From Pseudomonas fontis (GTDB lineage: Bacteria; Pseudomonadota; Gammaproteobacteria; Pseudomonadales; Pseudomonadaceae): 64,000 nt of DNA. Positions 24,365 to 31,895 of this stretch are shown here, one piece after another. Each line of letters opens with the position of its first letter. The first letter of the stretch is position 1. The position numbers and the translations under genes were made by a program. The stretch is from the NCBI RefSeq assembly GCF_028656955.1, contig NZ_JAMDGY010000104.1:45569-109568 (forward strand), in the 5' to 3' direction. The notes beneath the pieces are model-generated. The model did not search any database and was not told where the DNA came from. It saw nothing but the letters and a program-made list of their open reading frames with translations.

Positions 24365-26359
24365 TTACAGGATGATCTGATCCAGTGTCTCAATCGGCAG
24401 GAACACCGGCTCGCCACGGGCGAGGGCCTCCTGGCCGAGTGGTATTTGGGCCAACGGGTCGCTGGAGGCGTAGTCCTTGAAGTCATAGCCCGTCGCCTGC
24501 GCCAAGTCGGCCACCGCTACCTGGAAGGTGCGGTACGGCCCCAGCTCGAAACCTTCCAGCGTTTCTCGTCGCGAGCGATCCTCCAGCAGCTTGCGCAATA
24601 GTTGGCCCTGGCTCAGCACGTAGGCCGTGGCGTGCAGGGCATCGCCCGCCGCATTGAGGGTCACCACCAGTTTCCAGAACTCGACTGCCGCGACTGCACC
24701 GTCGATGACCAGCTCGATTTCCTCGCTGGCAGCGTCGCGCAGAATCGGCCCGGTGAACACGCACGCCTTGAAGCCATGGGTACGCGCGTTGTCGAGAATG
24801 TAATTCTCCAGGCCTTGCCACAGCGCCTTGCCCTGATTCAGCCGTGAATGCTGCGCGGCGGCATTCACGTAGTGGAAGGTGTCGAAGTTGGCCTGCTCGG
24901 CCTGTTGCGCACTCCCCCAATTGGGATCCTCGCGCCGTACCAGGTGCCCACGGTCGATCAGGGCATCCTTGAAGTTCTTCTCGCCCAATTGGAACTGCGT
25001 GGGAATGCGCTCGTCGACAAACCAGCGGTCGGTGCCACGCTTGATCCGCACGCTGGCCTCGCCGTCAATATTGACCGCAGTGATCAACGGCAGTTTGAAC
25101 TCAGTGGAGTATTTGACGCCGAAATGGGTGTAGCGCAGTTCGTTGGGCTCATCGGGGGCGTCACTGGGTTTGGCAAGTTTCTCTGCAAGCTCTGGAGGTA
25201 GTCCGGGCCAAGGCGTTGCCAGTGGTTTCGCGGTTTTTTCGGTTTTCAGGAATTGACTGTCGAAGCCCTCTCGCTTGCTAAACCACTCCGGCTTGTGAGT
25301 GCCGTCCTTTGCCTCGCTGTGACTGCCTTGCATCAGCACGCTGACAGGACGCTCGCCGTTGACCAGCGCGCTGATGGTTGCCGCTGAAATGGCTGTGTTG
25401 GCTTCCTTGTAGACACCCTGGAAATGCAACCCGACGACCTTGCCGTCGCTCAGGCGAATGACCGGTGAGCCGGAGTTGCCACCCAGGCTGGTGCAATCGT
25501 AAGTCAGCAATTGGCCGCTAGCTGCCGGCTGCATGATCAACCCAGGAGCGAAGCGTTTGACGTCGTAGAGGTCACGGAAGTACTTCGCCTGTGCACTGGC
25601 ATCGTTACGTGAGTCATAGGCGGGGTAGCCGATCAAGGCAACCAGCTCACCCTTGGCCAGCGATACGTTGCTGTCGATCAGTTCCATTGGCGTGGGCAAG
25701 GTAAAATCTGCCACTTCGATCAGCAGCAAGGCAACATCAGCGGCGGCATCATCGGCCAGGTATTTCACCTTGGTCAGTTCGGCGGTACGGCTGGTGTCAT
25801 CCGGTTTACTCTCGGCCTCCTCGCGAAAATCAATCGCGGCGCCGTAGCGTGCCCCGGTGATAGCAGAGCGGTCGAACACTGCGGTGCCATCGGGTTTGCG
25901 CGTCGCCACCAGTTTGGCGACATGGCGATTGGTCACCACCAAGCTGCCTTTGCCCGTGTGTTGCACCACCCAGCCCGTTCCGGCCCAGGCCATTCTGTGG
26001 TTGCGAAACTCGATACGGCCAACCGAAGGTATCCACTTCTCGGCCTTGAGGATCAGGCCCTTGGTTTCCTGTGGCAACTCCGGCAACGGCTCCATCACCA
26101 CCCGGTCGGCACTGATCAACAGCGGTGGCCGGCCGACCAGTTTGATGATCGCCTCCAGATTGGCGAGGGTGCCGTCACCCAGAATCGACTCAAGCCCCGC
26201 GCCGTCCTTGAGTGCCTTCAGGCTCTCACTGGACAACGTGGACACCAGTGACTCCGGCAGGCGCCCACTGTTCAGTGCCTCCTGTACTGCCGCCTCCATT
26301 TCTGGCGTCAGCCGTGTCAACAGATTGCTAACGCGCTCTTCCTTGGAAATCCCACTCAT
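24365..26359 (-). CDS. Trypsin-like serine protease fused to DNA/RNA non-specific (NUC1, DRGH) endonuclease
   Basis: 664 residues. Residues 1-75 are helical and may be an adaptor domain. Residues about 115-340 are a trypsin/DegP-like protease with the triad in place: His146 (VVTNRHVAKL), Asp208 (AAADVALLLI), Ser296 (LGGNSGSPVI). A hydrophilic linker (345-410) leads to a NUC1/NucA-type nuclease with DRGH at 469-472 and the metal-site block NAAAQHSRLNQGKALWQGLE at 499-518. No signal peptide, so it acts in the cytoplasm. It follows the STAND ATPase gene by 16 bp with GGGGAGG before the start. A protease that can free or activate its own nuclease is a plausible model. Confidence 0.88.
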   Translation of the reverse strand: MSGISKEERVSNLLTRLTPEMEAAVQEALNSGRLPESLVSTLSSESLKALKDGAGLESILGDGTLANLEAIIKLVGRPPLLISADRVVMEPLPELPQETKGLILKAEKWIPSVGRIEFRNHRMAWAGTGWVVQHTGKGSLVVTNRHVAKLVATRKPDGTAVFDRSAITGARYGAAIDFREEAESKPDDTSRTAELTKVKYLADDAAADVALLLIEVADFTLPTPMELIDSNVSLAKGELVALIGYPAYDSRNDASAQAKYFRDLYDVKRFAPGLIMQPAASGQLLTYDCTSLGGNSGSPVIRLSDGKVVGLHFQGVYKEANTAISAATISALVNGERPVSVLMQGSHSEAKDGTHKPEWFSKREGFDSQFLKTEKTAKPLATPWPGLPPELAEKLAKPSDAPDEPNELRYTHFGVKYSTEFKLPLITAVNIDGEASVRIKRGTDRWFVDERIPTQFQLGEKNFKDALIDRGHLVRREDPNWGSAQQAEQANFDTFHYVNAAAQHSRLNQGKALWQGLENYILDNARTHGFKACVFTGPILRDAASEEIELVIDGAVAAVEFWKLVVTLNAAGDALHATAYVLSQGQLLRKLLEDRSRRETLEGFELGPYRTFQVAVADLAQATGYDFKDYASSDPLAQIPLGQEALARGEPVFLPIETLDQIIL

Positions 26360-26375
26360 TTCAACCTCCCCTGTT

Positions 26376-29300
26376 TCACAAGTTTGCGTTCAGGATCACA
26401 ACCGCCAATGCCGGCGCGAACAAAGCGGGTATGCCACGTGCCTGCAAGAGACGGGTAATGCCGCGGGCAGTGTCCGGACTCGACCGGTCGTGCAGTCTGC
26501 CCTTGGCGACGTCGCCCAGACGTTGGCGCAACGTCGGCAGCAGTGCTTGGCCAGGTGTTGCCTCATCCCATACCTGCAACTGCCAGTGCGCCTGGTGCAG
26601 GCTATCTGGCGCATCCAACAGCATGCTCAGGCGTCGTTCGACAACCTGATCAAGCGGTGGCATCGCACGCCAGCGGCCAATACGCCGACCAATTGACCAG
26701 TCACCCGCTATCGTGCGCCGCCAGCGTTCGGCCGCGCGGCCGATCAACACGAGGTCTTCATCACGCTCGATGAATGCACAAGCCTGCGCCCAATCGGCGA
26801 ACAGGCCGATGTCGGTCAATGCCCCCAATGGGTCGCCGGTGTCCAACCGGGCTGGCATTGAATGGCTCAGATCGAACAGTCCACCGGCGTGGTCAAGGGC
26901 ATTGGCAAAGTGCCGGGCCGACTCGCCCAGCGCGTTTTTCCCCGGCAGCAGTGACAAGTGCCGGGCAAAACTTGCGTACGGCGTGAGCGTCGACAGGATC
27001 CGGCCTGGCTCAACCTGATGCAGCGCCAGTACCTGTGGCCCGACACGGTCAAGCTGACGATGTCCGGCTTCCATGGCAACCTGTGCTTCCCCGCCCTTTA
27101 CGCCAAGCCAGATTTCACTGGCTGCCGCCGCAAGGTTGCTCTCGCCCTCGCGCCCCGTCGGAAAATGGTAAGGGTCGGGCAAGTTGCCGAGCAGCAACGC
27201 CAACGCCCCCTGGCTTGCGCAGTCGTCGCTGGCAGTGATGGCGGCTTCGTCCAGCCGGGCAATATCCGGTCGCCATCTCAGCCAATTCAGGCGGAGCCGA
27301 TTCGGCTCGAACTCGGCGCGCATCTCCAGGCGGACCAACGCCAACTCGGCCGGCAGGTCCGGGAGGTCGTCATCGCCAGCGCGGATATGATCACGCGCCT
27401 GCAACCAATGCCGCGCCCCGGCCCATTGCCCGGAACGCCAAAGCAGCATACGCAGGGCATCAGCCGCTGGAGAGCTTGGGTCCAGCCCACCCTCGTTGGT
27501 AACGCTGCGCACTAGATAGGAGGCCTCGATCCAATCCTGGCGCTTGAGGATGGTCAGGCTCTCGCGCACGATCGCCGCGTCATGCTCGCCGTCGCCATTG
27601 GACCAGTCGCCACGCAGCTCACTACTACGTTCGCCGCGCAGGTTACGCAACCGGTCCGCCACCAGGCGCGGCAATTCCTCCAGCATCTGGCTGTCGAACT
27701 GTGCGGCAAGCTGACTTGACATTGACGGCAGCGCGGTGCCCCTGCGGCTCAACTGCAACCGGTGGTACATTGCCTCACGTCGCGCCCAAGGCTGCTCCAG
27801 CCTGGTAAACCAGCGCATCGCCGCCTCATCGACTCGCGCCGAAAGCTCGGCGGCATCGCTGTACAGCAGCGGCAGCAGTAATGCACGCATATCACTGCGG
27901 TGTTTGAGATACCCCGGTGCACCGGGATCAGCCTCGACCAGCCAGTGCTGGGTCGCCAACTGGTTGCACAGCTCCTCAGCCCGTTCAATGCTCAAGCTGT
28001 CCAGCCCCAGCGCCGGCGCCAATACCTCGCGAATCACCTGGCCATTGATTCGGCGCACGATCAGGCCCGGATGCGCCAGCTTTTTAAGAAGAGGGTCATC
28101 GATGCGTGAAAGCAGCAGTCGGTAGAGAAAGGCCGAGCTGACTTCTTCATCACGTTGATGCCTGAGCACACGCTCGCCGCCGGGTCGCCTGGCGATCTCT
28201 GCACCCAGGCGCAGTTTCAGCGGATTACCCTGCGCAAGCTCCAGCAACTCCTGGCGGCACTGCGCTGGTGCGCCGAGCCTGTCCAGCAGAGCCAGGGCAG
28301 CGGCCTCTTCCAGCCCTCGCAGTTCGACCTGCTCGATCTGCCGCCATGGCTGATGCCGGGATGGCTGCAGGCTGTCGAGCGCATCCCCCCGTCCGGCCGC
28401 CAACACGCTCAGGGGCGTCACGCCGAGTTCGATCAACTGATCGAGCCAAGCAAACAGTGCACCCGGATGGCTTTCACCTCGACTGCGAAGCACCTCCAGG
28501 GTATCGAGCACTATCAGCACTGGCCGACCCGAGGCCAATACCGCCTGGCCCAGGCTGCGCGCCAATGCCCGCGGCAACTGTTGGCGCAACGACTGTTTGC
28601 CCTTCGAGTGCTTGTCTTCAATACGCCCGGCTTTCAGCCTGGCATCGAGCAAGGTCGCAACATCGCCGTGCAACTGCTCCGCCATCTGCCGTGTGGCTTC
28701 CATGGTCAGGCCAAGCAGGTCCTGCACATCGAGCCCGGCGCGGTCGAAGTCCAGGCGCAGGACCAGCGGACGATGGTGCATGGACAGCCGCCGGACAGAC
28801 TCGCCGAGCAACGTCGACTTGCCAATACCCGGCGCCCCGGTCAGGAACACGCAACCCACCGGTCCCTGCGTAGCCGGCTGCGCCAGCCACGCGGCAATCT
28901 GCGCGAGTTCTACCTCCCGACCAAAAAAGCCGCGCTCGGCCAATTGCTCCATCTTTTGTGCACGGTCGAGGCTGCCCAGCGCTGCTCGGGCCAGCGGCAG
29001 CAAATCATGACTGGGGGCAGAACTTCCCGCCCGGTCGAGCGCCAGAATTATCCGTTCCAGTTCTGCCTGCTCTGTAGCGCCTTCCAGGCATTGGCTGATG
29101 TGCGCACGGCTCAGTGGCGCCTGATCGAGCAATACCGCCAGCAGGTCCTGGGTCTGCTCATCGGGATCGAGCCCGCGACGCGTTGCCACCTCGGCAGCCA
29201 GCCGGTCCTGTTTTTTCAAGTTGGCGAGCAGAGTGTGGCGTGTCGGTGTGCGCAGCAGCCAAAGGTCCTCGGCATCGGTCGGGCGGATGTCGCACAGATC

Positions 29301-29435
29301 GGCCAAGCGGGTTGCCAGCATGGCGAAATCAACGGGCTTGGACGCAATTTTCATCGCCATCAATGCCTTGCCGGGGTCGAACGGCCCGGACAGGGCGGCA
29401 AACACCACGGCGTCCTGAGCCTTGTTGATGCTCAT
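26376..29435 (-). CDS. STAND-type P-loop ATPase (sensor/scaffold of a conflict system)
   Basis: 1019 residues from ATG 29435, which overlaps the stop of the upstream protease gene (ATGA) and has GGGGAG 9 bases upstream. The N-terminal ~165 residues are helical with no recognised domain. The NTPase core starts near FFGREVELAQIAAWL, with Walker A GAPGIGKS at about 200-207 and Walker B VLIVLDTLEVLRSRGE near 306-320, then AAGRGD (sensor) and a winged-helix-like region. The last ~450 residues are helical and probably repeat-forming, with Trp/Arg-rich segments such as RLLRQ- and WLQARDH-type helices. The layout is that of STAND proteins that oligomerise on sensing a ligand. It is flanked by two protease genes in one operon. 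Confidence 0.85.
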   Translation of the reverse strand: MSINKAQDAVVFAALSGPFDPGKALMAMKIASKPVDFAMLATRLADLCDIRPTDAEDLWLLRTPTRHTLLANLKKQDRLAAEVATRRGLDPDEQTQDLLAVLLDQAPLSRAHISQCLEGATEQAELERIILALDRAGSSAPSHDLLPLARAALGSLDRAQKMEQLAERGFFGREVELAQIAAWLAQPATQGPVGCVFLTGAPGIGKSTLLGESVRRLSMHHRPLVLRLDFDRAGLDVQDLLGLTMEATRQMAEQLHGDVATLLDARLKAGRIEDKHSKGKQSLRQQLPRALARSLGQAVLASGRPVLIVLDTLEVLRSRGESHPGALFAWLDQLIELGVTPLSVLAAGRGDALDSLQPSRHQPWRQIEQVELRGLEEAAALALLDRLGAPAQCRQELLELAQGNPLKLRLGAEIARRPGGERVLRHQRDEEVSSAFLYRLLLSRIDDPLLKKLAHPGLIVRRINGQVIREVLAPALGLDSLSIERAEELCNQLATQHWLVEADPGAPGYLKHRSDMRALLLPLLYSDAAELSARVDEAAMRWFTRLEQPWARREAMYHRLQLSRRGTALPSMSSQLAAQFDSQMLEELPRLVADRLRNLRGERSSELRGDWSNGDGEHDAAIVRESLTILKRQDWIEASYLVRSVTNEGGLDPSSPAADALRMLLWRSGQWAGARHWLQARDHIRAGDDDLPDLPAELALVRLEMRAEFEPNRLRLNWLRWRPDIARLDEAAITASDDCASQGALALLLGNLPDPYHFPTGREGESNLAAAASEIWLGVKGGEAQVAMEAGHRQLDRVGPQVLALHQVEPGRILSTLTPYASFARHLSLLPGKNALGESARHFANALDHAGGLFDLSHSMPARLDTGDPLGALTDIGLFADWAQACAFIERDEDLVLIGRAAERWRRTIAGDWSIGRRIGRWRAMPPLDQVVERRLSMLLDAPDSLHQAHWQLQVWDEATPGQALLPTLRQRLGDVAKGRLHDRSSPDTARGITRLLQARGIPALFAPALAVVILNANL

Positions 29436-31261
29436 ATCTGCGCTCCCCTGCGGCAAAGTTTCTGCAGGCGCTTTTGCAGCCGTTCGGCGATCGTGCTGCG
29501 CACAAGGCTGTCATAGCGGCCATTGACCGGCTGCAGATCTTCCAGCGCTTCCTCAAGCCATTCGTCGAGATACTCCCTGCTGATCGGGCGTTTCAAATCT
29601 CGGGTAGCGGTGTCAATGAAATGACGTACATCCTGCGCATTGAGGTCACCCAGGTATTCGACCATCAACCCAGGAGCGCCTGAGCCCAAGGCATCGCCGG
29701 GCGCATCAAACTGAACACCGGGCATCTGTATGGCTTCAAAGCCCGCCAGGACAATGCGCAGGTTGTCCAGGCTCATTGCCTGCTCGACAAATGCACACAA
29801 TGCCCAGCGCGGCTCATCGCCAAACACCACTGCCGGGTGGTCGAAGAACACCCAAAGGCGGATGCCCTGCGCGTAAGCCTGCTCATTGAGCGACACGGCG
29901 ATACGCCGAGCTCGGTCGGCGATCATCGCTTCCGGCTCGGTCTGGTCGACGCCCGCCCCGGCCCGTGCCAGCGGTGCCTGCACGGTCAGCCCTGCCTGTG
30001 CGGCGCGACGGGCAATTTCCAGTGGCAGGTCATGCACGATAGTGTCGAAGCTCACCCGCATCAGGCGCGTGCTGGGGCTGCGCTCCACCAGGCTGGCGAG
30101 TATCTGGTAGGAAAATGGCAAGCCGGACACACCGTGAGTCAGATCCATTCGTCGGATCCACAACCCGCGCGCTCGCGGTGGACCGCGCATGGCAGCCTGG
30201 TAGCCGATGAAGAAATCATCGCGGGCAACAATCAGGTTGCTCTGGGGCGAGCCATCGAGCGACCACAACAGTGGTGGTACCTCATCGTCGACAATCGCCT
30301 GTTGCACCTGATGGTGAAAGCAGATCAACGGGACCAGCCGGCCATACCCCTGCCAGCGCCCCTGGTGAATGCCAACCAGGAAGAAGTTGTTGTCGAAACA
30401 GCCGCCACCGGACGAACCAGGACGATTGTCGGTTACGTTGTACCCCCAGCGGGCAGTGAGGTTCGCCAGCTGTTGCAGCTTGGCAAACTCCACACCGCGC
30501 CATTCGCCTTCTGGATACCCCACCAGCATGACGCCTGCCGGCCCATTGAAGGCATAGGGCGGTGAAGCCAGGGTCGCGTAGCTCAGGTGTATCCCAGCAG
30601 GCTTGTACAAGTGCAGCAGCGCGACATCGTGGCGGTCGACGGCCTCATTGTCATCATTCGGCGCGCGGCCTGCGTTTGGTGGCCACTCAATGTCAGCACA
30701 CGGCGATGAGGCGGCCAGCTTGGCGACCGCAATCTTGCGCCCGTCTGCAAGTACCACATGGATTTTCGGCAACACCTTCTGCACTGCCCCCGGCTGTTTC
30801 TTGGCGATGACATGCCAGGCGGTCAATACAGAATTGGGGCCGACCAGAATGCCTGAGCCCTTGACCTCGCCATCAACCTGAATCACACAGCGGAAGGAGT
30901 CCAGCCTGATCAGGAAGTCGGCCAGTTTGTGCGACTCATAGGAAGACAGACTTTCCTTGGCAGCCTGTATGGGCTGCGGACTGTGCCGCAGCAGCAGTTT
31001 GCGCGCACGCATCCCCATGACGAAGGTTTCAAGGCAGCCATAGGCCTTGAATTTTTCCAGCCAGTAGGTAGCACGCTCCTTACCCTCAAATTGCGCAGCA
31101 ACATTTAAACCGGCCGCGTTGGAAATTTCCTCTTCCCGGCCGACCCGCAACTGTGCAAGCACCTCGACTGCCTGGGCGAAGCCCTGCGGGTCTCGCAGTA
31201 AGCTAACGATCTCATCATCGTCAGGCATCGACTGCTGGGCAAGCTCATCCAATACTGGCAT
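29432..31261 (-). CDS. Trypsin-like serine protease with EAD-like N-terminus and degenerate P-loop C-terminal half
   Basis: 609 residues with GGAGG 10 bases upstream of the ATG. Residues about 35-95 (GLNVAAQFEGKERATYWLEK, then LETFVMGMRARKLL) resemble effector-associated adaptor domains. The protease triad is His150 (VLTAWHVIAKK), Asp212 (RHDVALLHL) and Ser284 (PGSSGGGCFD). The C-terminal half looks like a decayed AAA/STAND domain: HGVSGLPFS at 376-384 where a P-loop would be, WVFFDHP at 470-476 where Walker B would be, and LRIVLAG at 501-507 like a sensor strand. It is the first gene of the four-gene operon. Confidence 0.83.
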   Translation of the reverse strand: MPVLDELAQQSMPDDDEIVSLLRDPQGFAQAVEVLAQLRVGREEEISNAAGLNVAAQFEGKERATYWLEKFKAYGCLETFVMGMRARKLLLRHSPQPIQAAKESLSSYESHKLADFLIRLDSFRCVIQVDGEVKGSGILVGPNSVLTAWHVIAKKQPGAVQKVLPKIHVVLADGRKIAVAKLAASSPCADIEWPPNAGRAPNDDNEAVDRHDVALLHLYKPAGIHLSYATLASPPYAFNGPAGVMLVGYPEGEWRGVEFAKLQQLANLTARWGYNVTDNRPGSSGGGCFDNNFFLVGIHQGRWQGYGRLVPLICFHHQVQQAIVDDEVPPLLWSLDGSPQSNLIVARDDFFIGYQAAMRGPPRARGLWIRRMDLTHGVSGLPFSYQILASLVERSPSTRLMRVSFDTIVHDLPLEIARRAAQAGLTVQAPLARAGAGVDQTEPEAMIADRARRIAVSLNEQAYAQGIRLWVFFDHPAVVFGDEPRWALCAFVEQAMSLDNLRIVLAGFEAIQMPGVQFDAPGDALGSGAPGLMVEYLGDLNAQDVRHFIDTATRDLKRPISREYLDEWLEEALEDLQPVNGRYDSLVRSTIAERLQKRLQKLCRRGAQI

Positions 31262-31414
31262 TTATACCGCCTCCGGCGCGTACTGTAGCCATACAGCCAA
31301 GGCGTACCCCGCGCTGTCGGCGTGGCCCGTACTTGGTGCTTCCCGGATCCTTCCCTGCTACGGCAACGTAAGCGACGTGCAACAACCGAGGGCACTGCGG
31401 ATGAGGTCCTTAGG

Positions 31415-31444
31415 TAATAGCACAATGCAACTGCAGGCGTAAAA
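31415..31444 (-). promoter_or_regulatory. Weak candidate promoter of the protease/STAND/nuclease operon
   Basis: On the minus strand: TTTACG (31444-31439), 18-bp spacer, TATTAC (31420-31415), about 150 bp before the first gene, in the only AT-rich stretch of the 259-bp gap to nirD. Each hexamer matches 4 of 6 consensus positions. Confidence 0.3.
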
Positions 31445-31520
31445 AATATGGTGAGTGCCCCCTAAATGCGGGACGTTGCCAATCCGTGCAGCGTCCCGGC
31501 GGCAACCTCGTCGGTCACTG

Positions 31521-31895
31521 CTATGGCCCCAGATCGATCTCTACTGCATCACCCTTCAAACGTACCGGCCACACCGCCAGCGCCTGCTCCGGGTATTCCA
31601 GGCAGGTACCGTCCTGCAGGCGGAAGTGTTGTTTGTAGAGGGGCGCAGCGACTACTCGCTCCCCAGCCAGGCTGCCTACCAAGCCCCGGCCAATCACATT
31701 GGCGCCAGACTTCGGGTCACGGTTGTCGAGGGCGAACAGGCGCGCACCTTCCGGCTCATCGGGCAGGTAGAACAGCGCCACCTGGACGCCCTCCAGGCGC
31801 GCCACCACCCCGGAATTGGCGACCAGGTCCTGGCGCCCGCAGAGGGGGCGCCAGGCAGGTTGGCGGGCAATTGCTACAGCACTTGTCGGGTTCAT
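31521..31895 (-). CDS. nirD: Assimilatory nitrite reductase small subunit NirD
   Basis: 124 residues with the Rieske-like fold of NirD but without the Cys/His cluster ligands, as usual for this family (VALFYLPDEPEGARLFALDN, then GLVGSLAGERVVAAPLYKQH and a final ALAVWPVRLKGDAVEI). It pairs with NirB for NADH-dependent reduction of nitrite to ammonium in the cytoplasm. Its ATG overlaps the nirB stop (TGATG). No clear terminator follows; a hairpin at 31472-31501 lacks a T-run. Confidence 0.93.
   Translation of the reverse strand: MNPTSAVAIARQPAWRPLCGRQDLVANSGVVARLEGVQVALFYLPDEPEGARLFALDNRDPKSGANVIGRGLVGSLAGERVVAAPLYKQHFRLQDGTCLEYPEQALAVWPVRLKGDAVEIDLGP

Noticed and set aside
31472..31501. Hairpin CGGGACG/CGTCCCG after nirD as a terminator
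   Set aside because: Long loop and no T-run on either strand.
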